Source: Actibacterium ureilyticum
Lineage (GTDB): Bacteria > Pseudomonadota > Alphaproteobacteria > Rhodobacterales > Rhodobacteraceae
Reading direction: 5' to 3'
NCBI RefSeq assembly: GCF_002285435.1
Contig: NZ_NSBT01000020.1
Span: 62,001-126,000, forward strand
Length of the DNA: 64,000 nt
The notes under the pieces are model-generated. The model ran no database searches. It worked only from the letters and a program-made list of their open reading frames with translations, and was not told the origin of the DNA. Within the stretch, counting starts at the first letter, position 1, and each line of letters opens with the position of its first letter. Of this stretch, positions 43,258 to 52,427 are shown in pieces. The position numbers were made by a program, and so were the translations under genes.

Positions 43258-43962
43258 ATGGAAGCTCAACCCGACATTGCCTCGTCGACAGATGATTACG
43301 CCCGGCGTTTTGCCGGTGCGACCGGCGCGTGGATGCTGGACGTGCAGCGCAAGGCGATTGCCGATCTGATGGCCCCCTGGCCCGATGCCAGCGTGCTGGA
43401 TGTGGGCGGCGGTCATGCGCAGGTCACACCGCCGCTGATGGCCGCCGGGCACCAGGTCATGGCGCTGGTCAGCACCGATGGCGCGGGCGACCGTCTGCGC
43501 CGGTTGCAGCCCGACGCGAACCTGCTGGTGGGCGATATCAATACCCCGCCGCTGCCGGACCGCAGCGTCGATGTGGCCGTCGCCGTGCGCATGATGGCGC
43601 ATGTGATCGACTGGCGCGCCTTTGTGGCGCAGCTGTGCCGGGTCGCCGACAAGGCGGTGATCATTGATTTCGCGGTGGATTCCGGCGCGAACGCGTTTTC
43701 CTCGGCGCTGTTTGCGCTGAAGAAGAAGTTCGAGGGGAACACCCGCGAATTCGCCTCGCAGGCGCGGGCCGATGTGGTGGCCTGTTTTGCCGAAAACGGC
43801 TTTGCGGTGGATGGCCAGATCGGCCAGTTCGTGGTGCCGATGGTGGTGCACCGCAAGCTGAAATCGCCAGGGATCTCGGGCGCGCTGGAGGGGCTGGCGC
43901 GGCCGCTTGCGCCGCGTTTCGGCAATCCCGTCATCCTGCGCGCCACAAGGCAGGAGGGGTAG
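43258..43962 (+). CDS. Class I SAM-dependent methyltransferase
   Basis: A 234-residue cytoplasmic enzyme with the SAM-binding loop VLDVGGGHAQVTPPL (near residue 47), then MALVSTDG and LLVGDINTPPLPDRSVDVAVAVRMMAHV, the usual order for class I methyltransferases. It may methylate an EPS sugar or a biosynthetic intermediate. The ATG 43258 is chosen over a TTG 15 bases earlier. The stop is directly followed by the start of the next glycosyltransferase gene, with no gap, so the two are co-expressed. Confidence 0.85.
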   Translation: MEAQPDIASSTDDYARRFAGATGAWMLDVQRKAIADLMAPWPDASVLDVGGGHAQVTPPLMAAGHQVMALVSTDGAGDRLRRLQPDANLLVGDINTPPLPDRSVDVAVAVRMMAHVIDWRAFVAQLCRVADKAVIIDFAVDSGANAFSSALFALKKKFEGNTREFASQARADVVACFAENGFAVDGQIGQFVVPMVVHRKLKSPGISGALEGLARPLAPRFGNPVILRATRQEG

Positions 43963-45126
43963 ATGCGGATCCTTGTCCTGGCGCCCCAGCCGTTCTTCAT
44001 CCAGCGTGGCACGCCCATCGCGGTGCGCGCGCTGCTGCAAAGCCTGTCCGATCAGGGCAACCTGTGCGACGCGATCGTCTATCCCGAGGGCGAGGATATC
44101 CAGATCGACAATGTCCGCCTGATTCGCGTGCCTGCGCTGCCGGGGCTGTCGAATATGGGACCGGGGTTTTCGCTGAAAAAGGTTCTGGCCGATGCGGTGA
44201 TGTTGCCGATGGCGGCGCGGCGGCTGTGGAAAAAGGACTATGACCTTGTCATCGCGGTTGAGGAGGCCGCGTTCATCGCGCTGGCGCTGAAGCCGTTCAT
44301 TCGCGTGCCGTACATCTATGATGTCGACAGCTCGATCCCCGAACAGATGAACGACAAGTTCAAGCTGCCACGTTGGATCATGCGGCTGCTGGAGGGGGCC
44401 GAGGGCCGCGCCGCGCGTGGTTCCATCGCCGCGATCACCTGCTGCAAGGCGTTGCAGGATCTGGTCGAGGGGTACGCCCCCAACCTGCCGGTGCAGACGC
44501 TTGAGGATGTGACGCTGGTCGATGACAGCCAACCGACCGAGGCACCGGCCGATTGCCAATTTGACGATCCGGTTCTGATGTATATCGGCAATCTGGAAAG
44601 CTATCAGGGGATCGACCTGCTGATCGAAGGGTTTGCGCGCGCGATTTCCGATGGCACGCCAGGGCATCTGGTGATCATCGGCGGATCGGACGCGCATGTG
44701 GCCGAATACCGCGCGATGGCCGACAAGCTGGGCGTAGCGGACCGTGTGTCGCTGCTGGGGCCGCGCCCCGTGGAACAGATCGGCCAGTACATGGCACAGG
44801 CGACCATCGTTTCGTCACCCCGGACCCAGGGGCGCAACACCCCGATGAAGGTCTATTCCTACCTCGATTCCGGGCGTCCGTTGCTGGCCACGCGGCTGCC
44901 CACGCATACCCAGGTTTTGGATGACGAGATTTCAATGCTGGTCGCGCCCGAGGCCGAGGATATGGCGCGCGGCATCCGGGCGCTGCTGGCCGATCCGGCG
45001 CTGCGGGACCGGCTGGCCGAAGCCGCGCGCATCCGTGTGCGCGAGGAATTCAGCCCCGAGGCGTATCACCGGAAATTCAGCGCCTTCATGCAGGATCGGG
45101 TCATTCCGATTATCCGCAATTACTGA
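43963..45126 (+). CDS. GT4 family glycosyltransferase
   Basis: A 387-residue GT-B enzyme. The N-terminal loop is LAPQPFFIQRGTPIAVRALL, the middle hinge is LMYIGNLESYQGIDLLIEGF, and the C-terminal donor motif is SPRTQGRNTPMKVYSYLDSGRPLLAT. The conserved acidic/donor region takes the usual E-X7-E position only partly (KVYSYLDSG), so donor choice may differ. It probably adds a sugar to the EPS unit. It abuts the methyltransferase gene and is convergent with a sulfotransferase gene. Confidence 0.88.
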   Translation: MRILVLAPQPFFIQRGTPIAVRALLQSLSDQGNLCDAIVYPEGEDIQIDNVRLIRVPALPGLSNMGPGFSLKKVLADAVMLPMAARRLWKKDYDLVIAVEEAAFIALALKPFIRVPYIYDVDSSIPEQMNDKFKLPRWIMRLLEGAEGRAARGSIAAITCCKALQDLVEGYAPNLPVQTLEDVTLVDDSQPTEAPADCQFDDPVLMYIGNLESYQGIDLLIEGFARAISDGTPGHLVIIGGSDAHVAEYRAMADKLGVADRVSLLGPRPVEQIGQYMAQATIVSSPRTQGRNTPMKVYSYLDSGRPLLATRLPTHTQVLDDEISMLVAPEAEDMARGIRALLADPALRDRLAEAARIRVREEFSPEAYHRKFSAFMQDRVIPIIRNY

Positions 45127-45135
45127 CCCGCGCGG

Positions 45136-46056
45136 TCAGTCCGTGTCATAGCCCAGCTTGGCCAGCATGGCGTGAAACTCTGGCCCTGCAGCGGTCAGAT
45201 CGTCGGGTGACAGCCGGGATTTCCAGCGCCCGATCGAGCTGGCCGAGATCGGCTTGCGCACATTCTTGTGGTGGGCCAGCGCCTCGACATCGCCCATATG
45301 CCCGGCTTCGGCATTCAGCATGCCGGGGTCGAAATCCAGGCCCAGCCAGTCAAACAGCCGGGCAAACACGGTTTCCGGGTCGCTGACCAGCGCCTCGTAA
45401 TCGACCCGGCGCAGGTCGCAGCGGGTTTCCGACAGCGCCAGACAGGCCTCGTTCGCGCGGGTCCAGCGGCGGGCGGCGTCGGCAAATGTGCTGTAGAGCC
45501 GTGCCTCGTGATAGGACAGCGCCGCATCGCGCCCGTCCCGGACCAGCCACAGGAATTGCGCATCGGAAAAGAACGCCGAAATCGCCGGCAGGTGAAAGGT
45601 GTTCCAGGGCGATTTCTCGCCCCAGCGCCGGGCGCCATAGCCGTGTTCCTGTGCCATGAAGCGGTAAAACCCGTCGATCACATGGCGCAGGGTCTGATCC
45701 TGTTTCGGCCAGGTCGCGGCGTCCCCGGCAAAGGTGTTCAGGTTTTCGATGCCGAACGTGCCGAAATGCGGGTGTTTCTCGAAATAGGCGCAGAACAGCC
45801 AGACCCGCTCGCGCCAGGGCAGGGTCGCGCTGCGCGTCCAGTTTTCGATGATCTCGCCCAGCACATAGGTTTCGGGCGGGATATAGATCTGCCCTGACGC
45901 CATCAGCGTCCGCCGCACCAGCGTGTTGCCCGACCGGCCCGACCCGATGATGAAAACCGGGCGTTCGCCGGTATGCGGCGCGCGGCCCCGGGACAGGCGG
46001 ACCATGCCCTGGGTCAGGGCGGATTGGGCGCGTTTCTTGATGTCTGGCATGGCCAT
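45136..46056 (-). CDS. Sulfotransferase family protein (distinct subfamily)
   Basis: A 306-residue protein with phosphosulfate loop IIGSGRSGNTLVRRTL near residue 37 and 3'-phosphate region VRDGRDAALSYHEARL near 172. The GSGRSGNT form differs from the three other sulfotransferases of the window and is the type common in marine bacterial loci. Conserved RWGEKSPWN lies between the two motifs. The acceptor is unknown. It is 9 bases from the convergent GT4 gene, and about 70 bases separate it from the glycosyltransferase gene upstream in the same direction, so it may be last in the 45136-49082 unit. Confidence 0.85.
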   Translation of the reverse strand: MAMPDIKKRAQSALTQGMVRLSRGRAPHTGERPVFIIGSGRSGNTLVRRTLMASGQIYIPPETYVLGEIIENWTRSATLPWRERVWLFCAYFEKHPHFGTFGIENLNTFAGDAATWPKQDQTLRHVIDGFYRFMAQEHGYGARRWGEKSPWNTFHLPAISAFFSDAQFLWLVRDGRDAALSYHEARLYSTFADAARRWTRANEACLALSETRCDLRRVDYEALVSDPETVFARLFDWLGLDFDPGMLNAEAGHMGDVEALAHHKNVRKPISASSIGRWKSRLSPDDLTAAGPEFHAMLAKLGYDTD

Positions 46057-46125
46057 CTGCGGGACCTCAGCGGGTGATATGTGGGGAAGTGTGACGCATG
46101 ATTCTGGCGCGAGTGGGACGAAGGT

Positions 46126-47277
46126 TCAGCCATCCGCGCCCTGGCTGCGCCGACGATAGAGCCCGGCCAGCTTGCGCAGCACGGTCAGGGGCGGTGCCTG
46201 TGGCGATTGGCGGCGGGTGATGCCCGTGTCGGATGTCAGCCGTTCCAGCCGCCCCGCGACGGATTGCTGGGCATACATGTCGCGGGCGCGGCTTTGGCCA
46301 TGGGCGGCCATGGCCCGCGTCGCATCGGGATCGGCGCGCAGACGGGCCAGGGCATCGGGCACCTCCATCGCCGTGCAATATTGCGCGATATCGCCGAAGG
46401 TTGCGCGCAGCCGTGGCTCTAGCAGGCAGGGGCGCCCGCACAGCGCGGCCTCGGCAATTGTGCGCCCGAAGGCCTCGACCCAATTGGGATGATAGTGATA
46501 GGTGAAGACATCCAGCGAGTTCAGGAAATCCACCGGATCCTCGGCCCCGAATTCCAGGATCTCCCATCCAGACAGATCGGCGCCGCGCTGGCGCAGGTCA
46601 TCCTGCGGACAGCCCAGAACGCGCACGGTTATATCGGGACCAGCGGGCAGGGCGGCGTTGATCTGTTCCGCCGTGGCGGGCCATTTCAGCCCATCCGCCC
46701 GGCCATGCCGCCCGATCACCAGCTTGGGTCCGGTCAGGATCGGGCGTTTGCTTTGCCAGGCATCGGTGTCAAAGACATTCGGCCAATCCTCGGTCGTCAG
46801 CCGGATCAGCGGCGCGAAGCTTTCCAGCTGGCTGCGGATCACGCCCGAAACCGGGGCGAACCAGGGCGACAGGCCCAGCGATTGCCGCACCCGGCGGGCG
46901 GTCATCACCGGATCGTATTCCAGCGAGCCATCGGCGCGGAACGGCGTGTGATGGGCCACGACCACGCTGCGGTCGGCGGTCAGGTTCGCGCGCTCCTCGA
47001 TCCCGCGAAAGAAGACCAGCGGATGGTGCAGGAACGCCACCGGCGCCCGCGCCGACACGCCGTCGCGCAGGGCGGTCACACCGGGCAGATCCAGCAGCGC
47101 CAGCGCCTTTGGGTTGGCCGGGTCGCGGCTGTCATCCAGATAGGCCGAGCGCACGAAGAACAGCCCGACACGAGCCCCCATGCGCGAGAAGGCCTGCACA
47201 TCATTGACCAGCGCGGCGGTCGTTCCCCCCGAGAACCGGCAATCGGCCACCACCAGAATGTCGAAATCCTGCGACAC
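46126..47277 (-). CDS. GT4-like glycosyltransferase
   Basis: A 383-residue protein beginning at GTG 47277 (SQDFDILVVADCRFSGGTTAAL after the initiator; 4 bases after the upstream stop). It has a GT-B layout: N-terminal domain with VVVAHHTPFRADGS, a middle segment LVIGRHGRADGLKWP, and a C-terminal donor segment YHPNWVEAFGRTIAEAALCGRP carrying the family E-X7-E (EAFGRTIAE). It likely adds an EPS sugar. It belongs to the leftward unit exoK-like, GT2, this gene, sulfotransferase. Confidence 0.85.
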   Translation of the reverse strand: MSQDFDILVVADCRFSGGTTAALVNDVQAFSRMGARVGLFFVRSAYLDDSRDPANPKALALLDLPGVTALRDGVSARAPVAFLHHPLVFFRGIEERANLTADRSVVVAHHTPFRADGSLEYDPVMTARRVRQSLGLSPWFAPVSGVIRSQLESFAPLIRLTTEDWPNVFDTDAWQSKRPILTGPKLVIGRHGRADGLKWPATAEQINAALPAGPDITVRVLGCPQDDLRQRGADLSGWEILEFGAEDPVDFLNSLDVFTYHYHPNWVEAFGRTIAEAALCGRPCLLEPRLRATFGDIAQYCTAMEVPDALARLRADPDATRAMAAHGQSRARDMYAQQSVAGRLERLTSDTGITRRQSPQAPPLTVLRKLAGLYRRRSQGADG

Positions 47278-47281
47278 GCGC

Positions 47282-48259
47282 CTAGCCCCGCTTCAGCCGT
47301 CTGGCCCCGCGCAGCCAGACCTGTTCGGCCAGCCGCCCGATCAGGTCCAGGATCACGGCGGGCGGAGCGGCGAAACAGGACAGAGCCGCGCCGGGATCGC
47401 GCGCCTTGACCGCGTCGATCAGCCGGCGCCAGGCCCATTTCTTGCGCTCTTCGATCAGATGCGCGCGCAGGGCGGCGCGGGTGGCGCTGTCGGCCTCGGG
47501 CATGTCCAGCATGCGCAGGTCGGCCTCGATCAACGCGCGATGCGCGTCCGTGGCGTGCTGACCGGACAAGGAACCGGGACGCACCACCGCGACATAGCCG
47601 CGGGGGTTGATCATGCGAAACCGCGCGCCCAGAATCAGCGCGCGGGCATACAGATCGTAATCCTCGCCCAGCCGCATATCGGCATAGGTCAATCGGTGCC
47701 GATCCAGAAAAGCGCGCCGCATCAGGGGTTTGACAAATCCCATCTCGCGCCGCCCACCATGGCTGGTGGACAGGTTGCCGCGTATGAAGGTTTCGGCATC
47801 GACCTTGAAGGGTTTGAAATCCTCGGCCGACCACAGCCGGGTGCGCGGGCCGGACAGGTCGTCTTCGGACACCTTGAACAGGTCGTCGGCCAGGAAATCC
47901 AGCCCCTCGGCCTCGGCAATCTCGACCAGCCGTTCCAGCCGTTCGGGGTCCATGAAGTCATCGGAATCCAGAACCGCGATCCAGGGGGCGTGGCTTTCGG
48001 CGATGGCGCGGTTGCGCGCGGTCGCCGGGCCCTGATTCTGGATTTGCCGCAACAGTGTGACGCGCCGGTCGCGCCGTGCGTGGCTGTCGGCCACGGCGGC
48101 GGTCGAATCCGGCGACGCATCGTCGACCACGATCACCTCGACCGGGATGGTCTGTGCCAGCGCGCTTTCGATGGCACGGTCCAGCGTCGACGCGGCCTTC
48201 CACGCGGCGATCACCACCGTGACGCGGGGCGCGGGATGGGCGGTCGAGGCGTCGTTCAT
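47282..48259 (-). CDS. Family 2 glycosyltransferase (ExoO/ExoW-like)
   Basis: A 325-residue GT-A enzyme starting MNDASTAHPAPRVTVVIAAWK. Motifs are VIVVDDASPDST, AVLDSDDFMDP (DXD) and MRLGEDYDLYARAL. The segments KPLMRRAFLDRHRLTYADMRLGED-type and RSGS-like RPGSLS match ExoO of succinoglycan clusters. The product of 49131-50072 is a close relative. The ATG 48259 lies 1 base after the ExoK-like stop; the frame open to 48337 is inside that gene and is rejected. Confidence 0.87.
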   Translation of the reverse strand: MNDASTAHPAPRVTVVIAAWKAASTLDRAIESALAQTIPVEVIVVDDASPDSTAAVADSHARRDRRVTLLRQIQNQGPATARNRAIAESHAPWIAVLDSDDFMDPERLERLVEIAEAEGLDFLADDLFKVSEDDLSGPRTRLWSAEDFKPFKVDAETFIRGNLSTSHGGRREMGFVKPLMRRAFLDRHRLTYADMRLGEDYDLYARALILGARFRMINPRGYVAVVRPGSLSGQHATDAHRALIEADLRMLDMPEADSATRAALRAHLIEERKKWAWRRLIDAVKARDPGAALSCFAAPPAVILDLIGRLAEQVWLRGARRLKRG

Positions 48260-48260
48260 C

Positions 48261-49082
48261 TTAGTATCCGTCAGAGCACTGGCGGTTGCTGCCACCGACG
48301 GGACGATAGGACATACAGTTGTATTTTGCCACGGCAACGGTGTCGTCGGGCGCGATGCCGGACCAGTTTTTCTGATCCTCGCCGCCGCCCCAGATGCTGA
48401 TATAGACCCGGCCCGGCGTCACGGGCAGCGCGGTGTCCGCGGCGCTGATGCGCAGCAGCTCGCGCCCGTCGGCATACCAGACGATCTCATCCTCGAGCCA
48501 TTCAAAGGCATAAAGATGCGGCGCCTCGGCGGCGTCGAACCCCAGTTCAAGCCATTGCCCCGGCAGCCGCTTGCCGCTGGCGAACCGCGTGACCCAGACC
48601 TTGGTGGTGTCGCGGCCCAGGAATTCAAAGTCGATCTCGTCATGGGGATCATTGAAATGCGCCCCGGTATAGGTGAAAAACGCGGAAATGACGCCCTCTC
48701 CCCTGGCGGCGGTCATCACGACCTCGTACCGGCCATAATGGGTCTTCTTCTTGCGCTGCAGCTCGGCCCCGGCGAAGTCCTTTTCGAACCCCGGCTTGGT
48801 CGGGTGCAGGCGAAGCACCATTTCGCCAGCCTCGTTGACCTCGATATTCTCGCGCCGCCAGTCGGTGCGGAAACTGGGCCGTTTGACGGTGAAATTCGAG
48901 GTGAACCAGTCCCCCGGTCGGAACCCGTCTTCTTCGGTGATGCCGGCAAACCAGATGAAGCCGGTATCGTTGTCCTGCGCCCGCACGGGGCCGATCCCGA
49001 CAAGGATCGTCGCGGCACAGAAAAAGCTGGTGAAAAGTTTGGCGTAGTATGACAAAAAGCGCTGGGTCACGGTGCTACTCAT
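48261..49082 (-). CDS. exoK: Secreted GH16 endoglycanase (ExoK-like)
   Basis: A 273-residue enzyme with a signal peptide ending near PVRAQ (residue 36). The GH16 catalytic motif is HDEIDFEFLG with Glu149, Asp151 and Glu153. Aromatic sugar-binding residues include the IWGGGEDQKNW loop. ExoK cleaves nascent succinoglycan to lower its size and sits in its exo cluster; the same role on this EPS is inferred. Unlike the large RTX enzyme at 36925 it should use Sec export and stay small. It is the first gene of a leftward unit and diverges from the GT2 gene at 49131. Confidence 0.9.
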   Translation of the reverse strand: MSSTVTQRFLSYYAKLFTSFFCAATILVGIGPVRAQDNDTGFIWFAGITEEDGFRPGDWFTSNFTVKRPSFRTDWRRENIEVNEAGEMVLRLHPTKPGFEKDFAGAELQRKKKTHYGRYEVVMTAARGEGVISAFFTYTGAHFNDPHDEIDFEFLGRDTTKVWVTRFASGKRLPGQWLELGFDAAEAPHLYAFEWLEDEIVWYADGRELLRISAADTALPVTPGRVYISIWGGGEDQKNWSGIAPDDTVAVAKYNCMSYRPVGGSNRQCSDGY

Positions 49083-49130
49083 TGATCTTCAACAAAAATT
49101 ACTCTGACACGAAAGTTGTATGTATCTGAC

Positions 49131-50072
49131 ATGGTGGAAGCAACTGTTTTGATCGCCGCCTGGTGTGCCGAAGAGACACTGGCGGCCAGTGTGCAAAGCG
49201 CTTTGGCACAAACGGATGTTTCCGTGCAGGTTGTGATCGCTGACGATGCCTCGACCGATGGGACCGCGCGGGTGGCGGCGGCGCTGGCGGCGGCGGATTC
49301 GCGGGTGGTCGCGGTCAGCTTGCCGCGCAATGGCGGGCCGTCGGCGGCGCGCAATGCCGCGATGGATCTGGCAACGGGCGAATGGCTGGCGGTTCTGGAT
49401 GCCGATGACCGGATGGCGCCGGGTCGTCTGCGCCACATGATCGACCTTGCCCGGGTGCAGAACGCCGACATCGTGTGTGACAATCTGCAGACCGTCGATG
49501 AAAGCGGCCAGCCGACCGCGCCGCACCCGTTCCTGCACGGGCCGGATTTCGAAACGGTGGGCGCGTGCGATCTGACGCGCTATCTGAGCTATAACCAGGC
49601 GACGCCGGGGCGGCCCAGCCTGGGGTATCTCAAGCCCTTGATCCGGCGCGATTTCGCACAGGCGCACGGGCTGCGCTATGACGAGGGGCTGCGCAATGGC
49701 GAGGATTTCCACCTGATCATCGCGGGTCTTGTGGCCGGCGCGGTCATGTGGATCACGCCAGAGGTCGGCTATTTCTATACGTCGCGCAGCGGGTCGGTGT
49801 CGAACCGCCTGAACCCCGAACACGCGCGCGCGCTGGCCGTGGCGGATGCCGCGTTTCTGCAGGCGCATGAGACACGGTTGACAAGCGACCAAAGGCGGCT
49901 TCTTCAGCGGCGTTCCGACCGGATCGCGGATCTGGCCACGGCCGAAATCGCCATCACAGCGTTGAAGCACAAACAATTCGGCGGCGTGGTTTCTGCACTT
50001 GCAAACAGGCCCCGCGCGATCCGCCGATTGGCGGGTCAATTGGCCGCAGCCCTGCGTTCACGCTTATTTTAA
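49131..50072 (+). CDS. Family 2 glycosyltransferase (ExoO/ExoW-like)
   Basis: A 313-residue GT-A enzyme starting MVEATVLIAAWCAEET. Motifs are VVIADDASTDGT, AVLDADDRMAPG (DXD), LKPLIRRDFAQAHGLRYDEGLRNGED-type acceptor region and YTSRSGSVSN, as in ExoO-type enzymes. It is the paralogue of the 47282-48259 product. A TTG at 49116 in frame is less likely as start. The 238 bases after it contain no gene and lead to the ExoY-type gene. Confidence 0.86.
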   Translation: MVEATVLIAAWCAEETLAASVQSALAQTDVSVQVVIADDASTDGTARVAAALAAADSRVVAVSLPRNGGPSAARNAAMDLATGEWLAVLDADDRMAPGRLRHMIDLARVQNADIVCDNLQTVDESGQPTAPHPFLHGPDFETVGACDLTRYLSYNQATPGRPSLGYLKPLIRRDFAQAHGLRYDEGLRNGEDFHLIIAGLVAGAVMWITPEVGYFYTSRSGSVSNRLNPEHARALAVADAAFLQAHETRLTSDQRRLLQRRSDRIADLATAEIAITALKHKQFGGVVSALANRPRAIRRLAGQLAAALRSRLF

Positions 50073-50140
50073 GGACTCGCTTACGCAACAATGTTGCGGT
50101 TTCGTCTTGATGGTTGCTAAATCGCATAAAGATCCGACGC

Positions 50141-50150
50141 TGCAGTTGCA
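50141..50150 (+). promoter_or_regulatory. Candidate shared EPS operator upstream of the priming transferase gene
   Basis: TGCAGTTGCA, about 160 bases before the ATG at 50311, has the same core as the sites at 21508, 43208 and 56750. It lies in the only noncoding DNA upstream of the ExoY-type gene. Confidence 0.4.
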
Positions 50151-50310
50151 TTGTGCCGAAAATGTGGCAAAAAAGTGGGGTGGCTGGCTTGTTTCTTAAG
50201 AATCAGTTAGCGTAGAACACGGGTAAGGTTAGGAAGTCTGAGTTTAGAGTGTCGACGCAAATTTTATGGCGTCGATGGTTGTACAGGTGCTCTGGGGAAG
50301 GAGTGTTTTC

Positions 50311-51000
50311 ATGTCTGATACGTCACACACCATTATCGGTGTTCGTGAGTCCAATTTTTCTGAGAAATCCGAAGCGTCGCACGCTGCCTTTACCAAGCGT
50401 GCCTTCGACATCGCGGTTGCTTCGTTCATGTTCGTTATGTTCTTGCCGCTGCTGGCTTTGGTTTCGGCGATTATCCTGATGTTCGACGGGCCCAGCGTGT
50501 TCTTCGCGCATGAGCGTGTCGGCCGGAACGGCAAGAAGTTCAAATGCCTGAAGTTCCGCACCATGGTGAAGAATGCCGATGTGGTGCTGCAGGAGATCCT
50601 GGAAAACGACAGCGACGCCCGTCGCGAATGGGAAATGCACCGCAAGCTGAAGAACGATCCGCGCATCGTTCCGGTGATCGGGAAGTTCCTGCGCAAGACC
50701 AGCCTGGATGAACTGCCGCAGATCATCAACGTGCTGCGTGGCGACATGAGCCTGGTGGGCCCGCGTCCGATCGTGGACGAGGAACTGGCCTTCTACGGTG
50801 CCGCCCGCAAGCTGTACCTGTCGGTGCGTCCGGGTCTGACCGGGCCATGGCAGATCGGCAATCGCTCGGACGAGACTTACGAGAACCGGGTGAAGCAGGA
50901 TGTCGATTACATCGAGAACTGGTCGCTGAAGCGTGACCTGCAGATCGTTGCCAGCACCGCGGTGATGTTCCTGAAAGGGCGTGCGCCCGGCGCTTATTGA
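50311..51000 (+). CDS. exoY: Undecaprenyl-phosphate sugar-phosphate transferase (ExoY-like priming enzyme)
   Basis: A 229-residue membrane enzyme that starts each repeat unit by moving a hexose-1-phosphate (galactose in succinoglycan) onto undecaprenyl phosphate. One hydrophobic segment (KRAFDIAVASFMFVMFLPL) is followed by the catalytic domain with KFRTM, KTSLDELPQIINVLRGDMSLVGPRP and RPGLTGPWQI, all family hallmarks. The ATG at 50311 has a near-perfect ribosome site (AAGGAG) 8 bases upstream; the open frame to 50266 is rejected. A stable hairpin follows. Confidence 0.93.
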   Translation: MSDTSHTIIGVRESNFSEKSEASHAAFTKRAFDIAVASFMFVMFLPLLALVSAIILMFDGPSVFFAHERVGRNGKKFKCLKFRTMVKNADVVLQEILENDSDARREWEMHRKLKNDPRIVPVIGKFLRKTSLDELPQIINVLRGDMSLVGPRPIVDEELAFYGAARKLYLSVRPGLTGPWQIGNRSDETYENRVKQDVDYIENWSLKRDLQIVASTAVMFLKGRAPGAY

Positions 51001-51007
51001 TCCTGAC

Positions 51008-51037
51008 GACCGGGGCCGCGGATCAGCGGTTCCGGTC
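51008..51037. terminator. Hairpin between convergent exoY-like and small membrane protein genes
   Basis: GACCGGGGCCGC and GCGGTTCCGGTC pair into a 12-base stem with two G-U pairs and a 6-base loop. It starts 8 bases after the exoY-like stop and overlaps the end of the convergent small gene. No T run follows, so its function as terminator is probable rather than certain. Confidence 0.5.
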
Positions 51038-51274
51038 TCCGGACGGTTGGATCACACCGAAGCCATTCCAAGCCTGCAATTCGAAAGTCGGCGCGCGATC
51101 CAGTTCCTGCATCTCGCCGATTTTCATCTTGGCCCAAAGCGCCAGGATTGCGACCGGGGCACCGACCAACCATGCGATGACGCACCATACCCAAAAAGAC
51201 CCACCGATCATTGCATATCCCGCAAGCGACGCGACGAAGGTCGCCACATAAGCCAGTGATACGTCTTTGATCAT
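51023..51274 (-). CDS. Small two-helix membrane protein of unknown function
   Basis: An 83-residue protein with two hydrophobic segments (SLAYVATFVASLAGYAMIGG and WVWCVIAWLVGAPVAILALWA) and a charged tail. An AAGG-type site precedes the ATG. Nothing in the sequence gives a function. It is convergent with the ExoY-type gene and shares the hairpin; small helix-pair proteins of this kind often accompany EPS priming enzymes, but a role here is only a guess. Confidence 0.6.
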   Translation of the reverse strand: MIKDVSLAYVATFVASLAGYAMIGGSFWVWCVIAWLVGAPVAILALWAKMKIGEMQELDRAPTFELQAWNGFGVIQPSGDRNR

Positions 51275-51674
51275 CTATCGCAGCCTTTCAACCTTGGGTT
51301 TAGTTAAGCTTAGCGGCTTTGTACTTTAGCGCAAGCGTTTCCAAACGTACATTGCGAGTTTCGCTTTATAGCAATACTTCGCCAATGATTAACGACAGGT
51401 GAATGATTGCGTTCGAACATGGCGCAAATAAGGAGAATTTAGGTTGATTCGTCCTTGTGACGCTACGTCCGGCGCCAATTCCGCTGCGGTACGGGTTTTA
51501 AAAGATTTAACCGGCCCGCGACTCGTTCACCTTGGGTTTTCTGCGCAGGGTTGTGTGATTTGCGGCGCGCGGGCGCGTAATTTTCGGCGGCGGCTGGCCC
51601 GGGCGACTGTCGCGACGCACGCAGCCTTGCCATAAGATGCAGAGGGCCGGGATCGAAACCATGCGGGTGCAGCC
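51275..51674. other. 400-base noncoding region before the hexapeptide acyltransferase gene
   Basis: AT-rich in its first half (about 51295-51440), GC-rich afterwards. It has an AAGGAG followed 9 bases later by a TTG (51444) opening a 63-codon frame, but that frame's product is arginine-rich with no recognisable feature. I see no convincing gene; it most likely carries divergent promoters. Confidence 0.45.
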
Positions 51675-52427
51675 ATGACAGACCAACCTTCCAATCCTGA
51701 CAAGGATCGCGTCGTCGACGCCCTGACCGGCGGGGGATCGGCGTTGCAGAAATATCAGACCTTCTTTGTCGGACGCGACGGATTGGGATCCCTCCTGCGA
51801 TACGAGTTGGCGATGCTGCTGGCAGCGCCGGTGCCGGGGGCGTTGGGCTTTGCCCTGCGCAAGGCGCTGCTGCCGGGGCTGCTGGGCCGTGCCGGGCGGG
51901 GTTTGAACTTTGGGCGCAATATCTCGATGCGTTGTCCGGTGCGGATGCGGCTGGACGACCATGTGACGATTGACGACGGCTGCGGGCTGGATGCCCGTGG
52001 CGCGGCCAGCCCCGACGATTTCGTCATCGGCGCACGGACCCTGATCGCCCGCGACACGCTGTTGGTGGTGAAGCAGAACCACCTGCGGATCGGGGCGGAT
52101 TGTTCCATCGGCAGCCAGTGCAATTTCTCGGCCGTGTCGGGTATCACACTGGGCGATCACTGTATCGTCGCGGGACAGTGCTATTTCGGGGGCGGGCGGT
52201 ACAAGACCGCGCTGGGCGCCGGGCCGATGGTGTCGCAGGGCTTGGAAAGCAAGGGGCCTGTGGTCGTCGGCAATGACGTCTGGATCGGCGCCGGCGTGCG
52301 GGTGCTGGATGGCGTGACCATCGGCGACGGGGCCATTGTGGGGGCCGGGGCCGTGGTGACAGGCGACGTGGCCCCAAACGCCATCGTTGCGGGCGTGCCC
52401 GCGCGGCAGATCGCGATGCGCAGCTAG
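51675..52427 (+). CDS. Left-handed beta-helix (hexapeptide) acyltransferase
   Basis: A 250-residue cytoplasmic enzyme. After an N-terminal helical part, hexapeptide repeats run from about residue 75 (LNFGRNISMRCPVRMRLDDHVTIDDG) to the C-terminus (VWIGAGVRVLDGVTIGDGAIVGAGAVV). The VAGVPARQI end is typical for acetyl-CoA-dependent O-acetyltransferases of the WcaF/NodL group. It probably acetylates an EPS sugar before export, complementing the membrane acyltransferase at 20393. It is convergent with the DUF457 gene, sharing the bases CTAG. Confidence 0.87.
   Translation: MTDQPSNPDKDRVVDALTGGGSALQKYQTFFVGRDGLGSLLRYELAMLLAAPVPGALGFALRKALLPGLLGRAGRGLNFGRNISMRCPVRMRLDDHVTIDDGCGLDARGAASPDDFVIGARTLIARDTLLVVKQNHLRIGADCSIGSQCNFSAVSGITLGDHCIVAGQCYFGGGRYKTALGAGPMVSQGLESKGPVVVGNDVWIGAGVRVLDGVTIGDGAIVGAGAVVTGDVAPNAIVAGVPARQIAMRS

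Noticed and set aside
51444-51635. A 63-codon frame with a good AAGGAG before a TTG
   Set aside because: The product is Arg/Ala-rich with no helix, signal or family feature. I kept the region as noncoding, though translation cannot be excluded.
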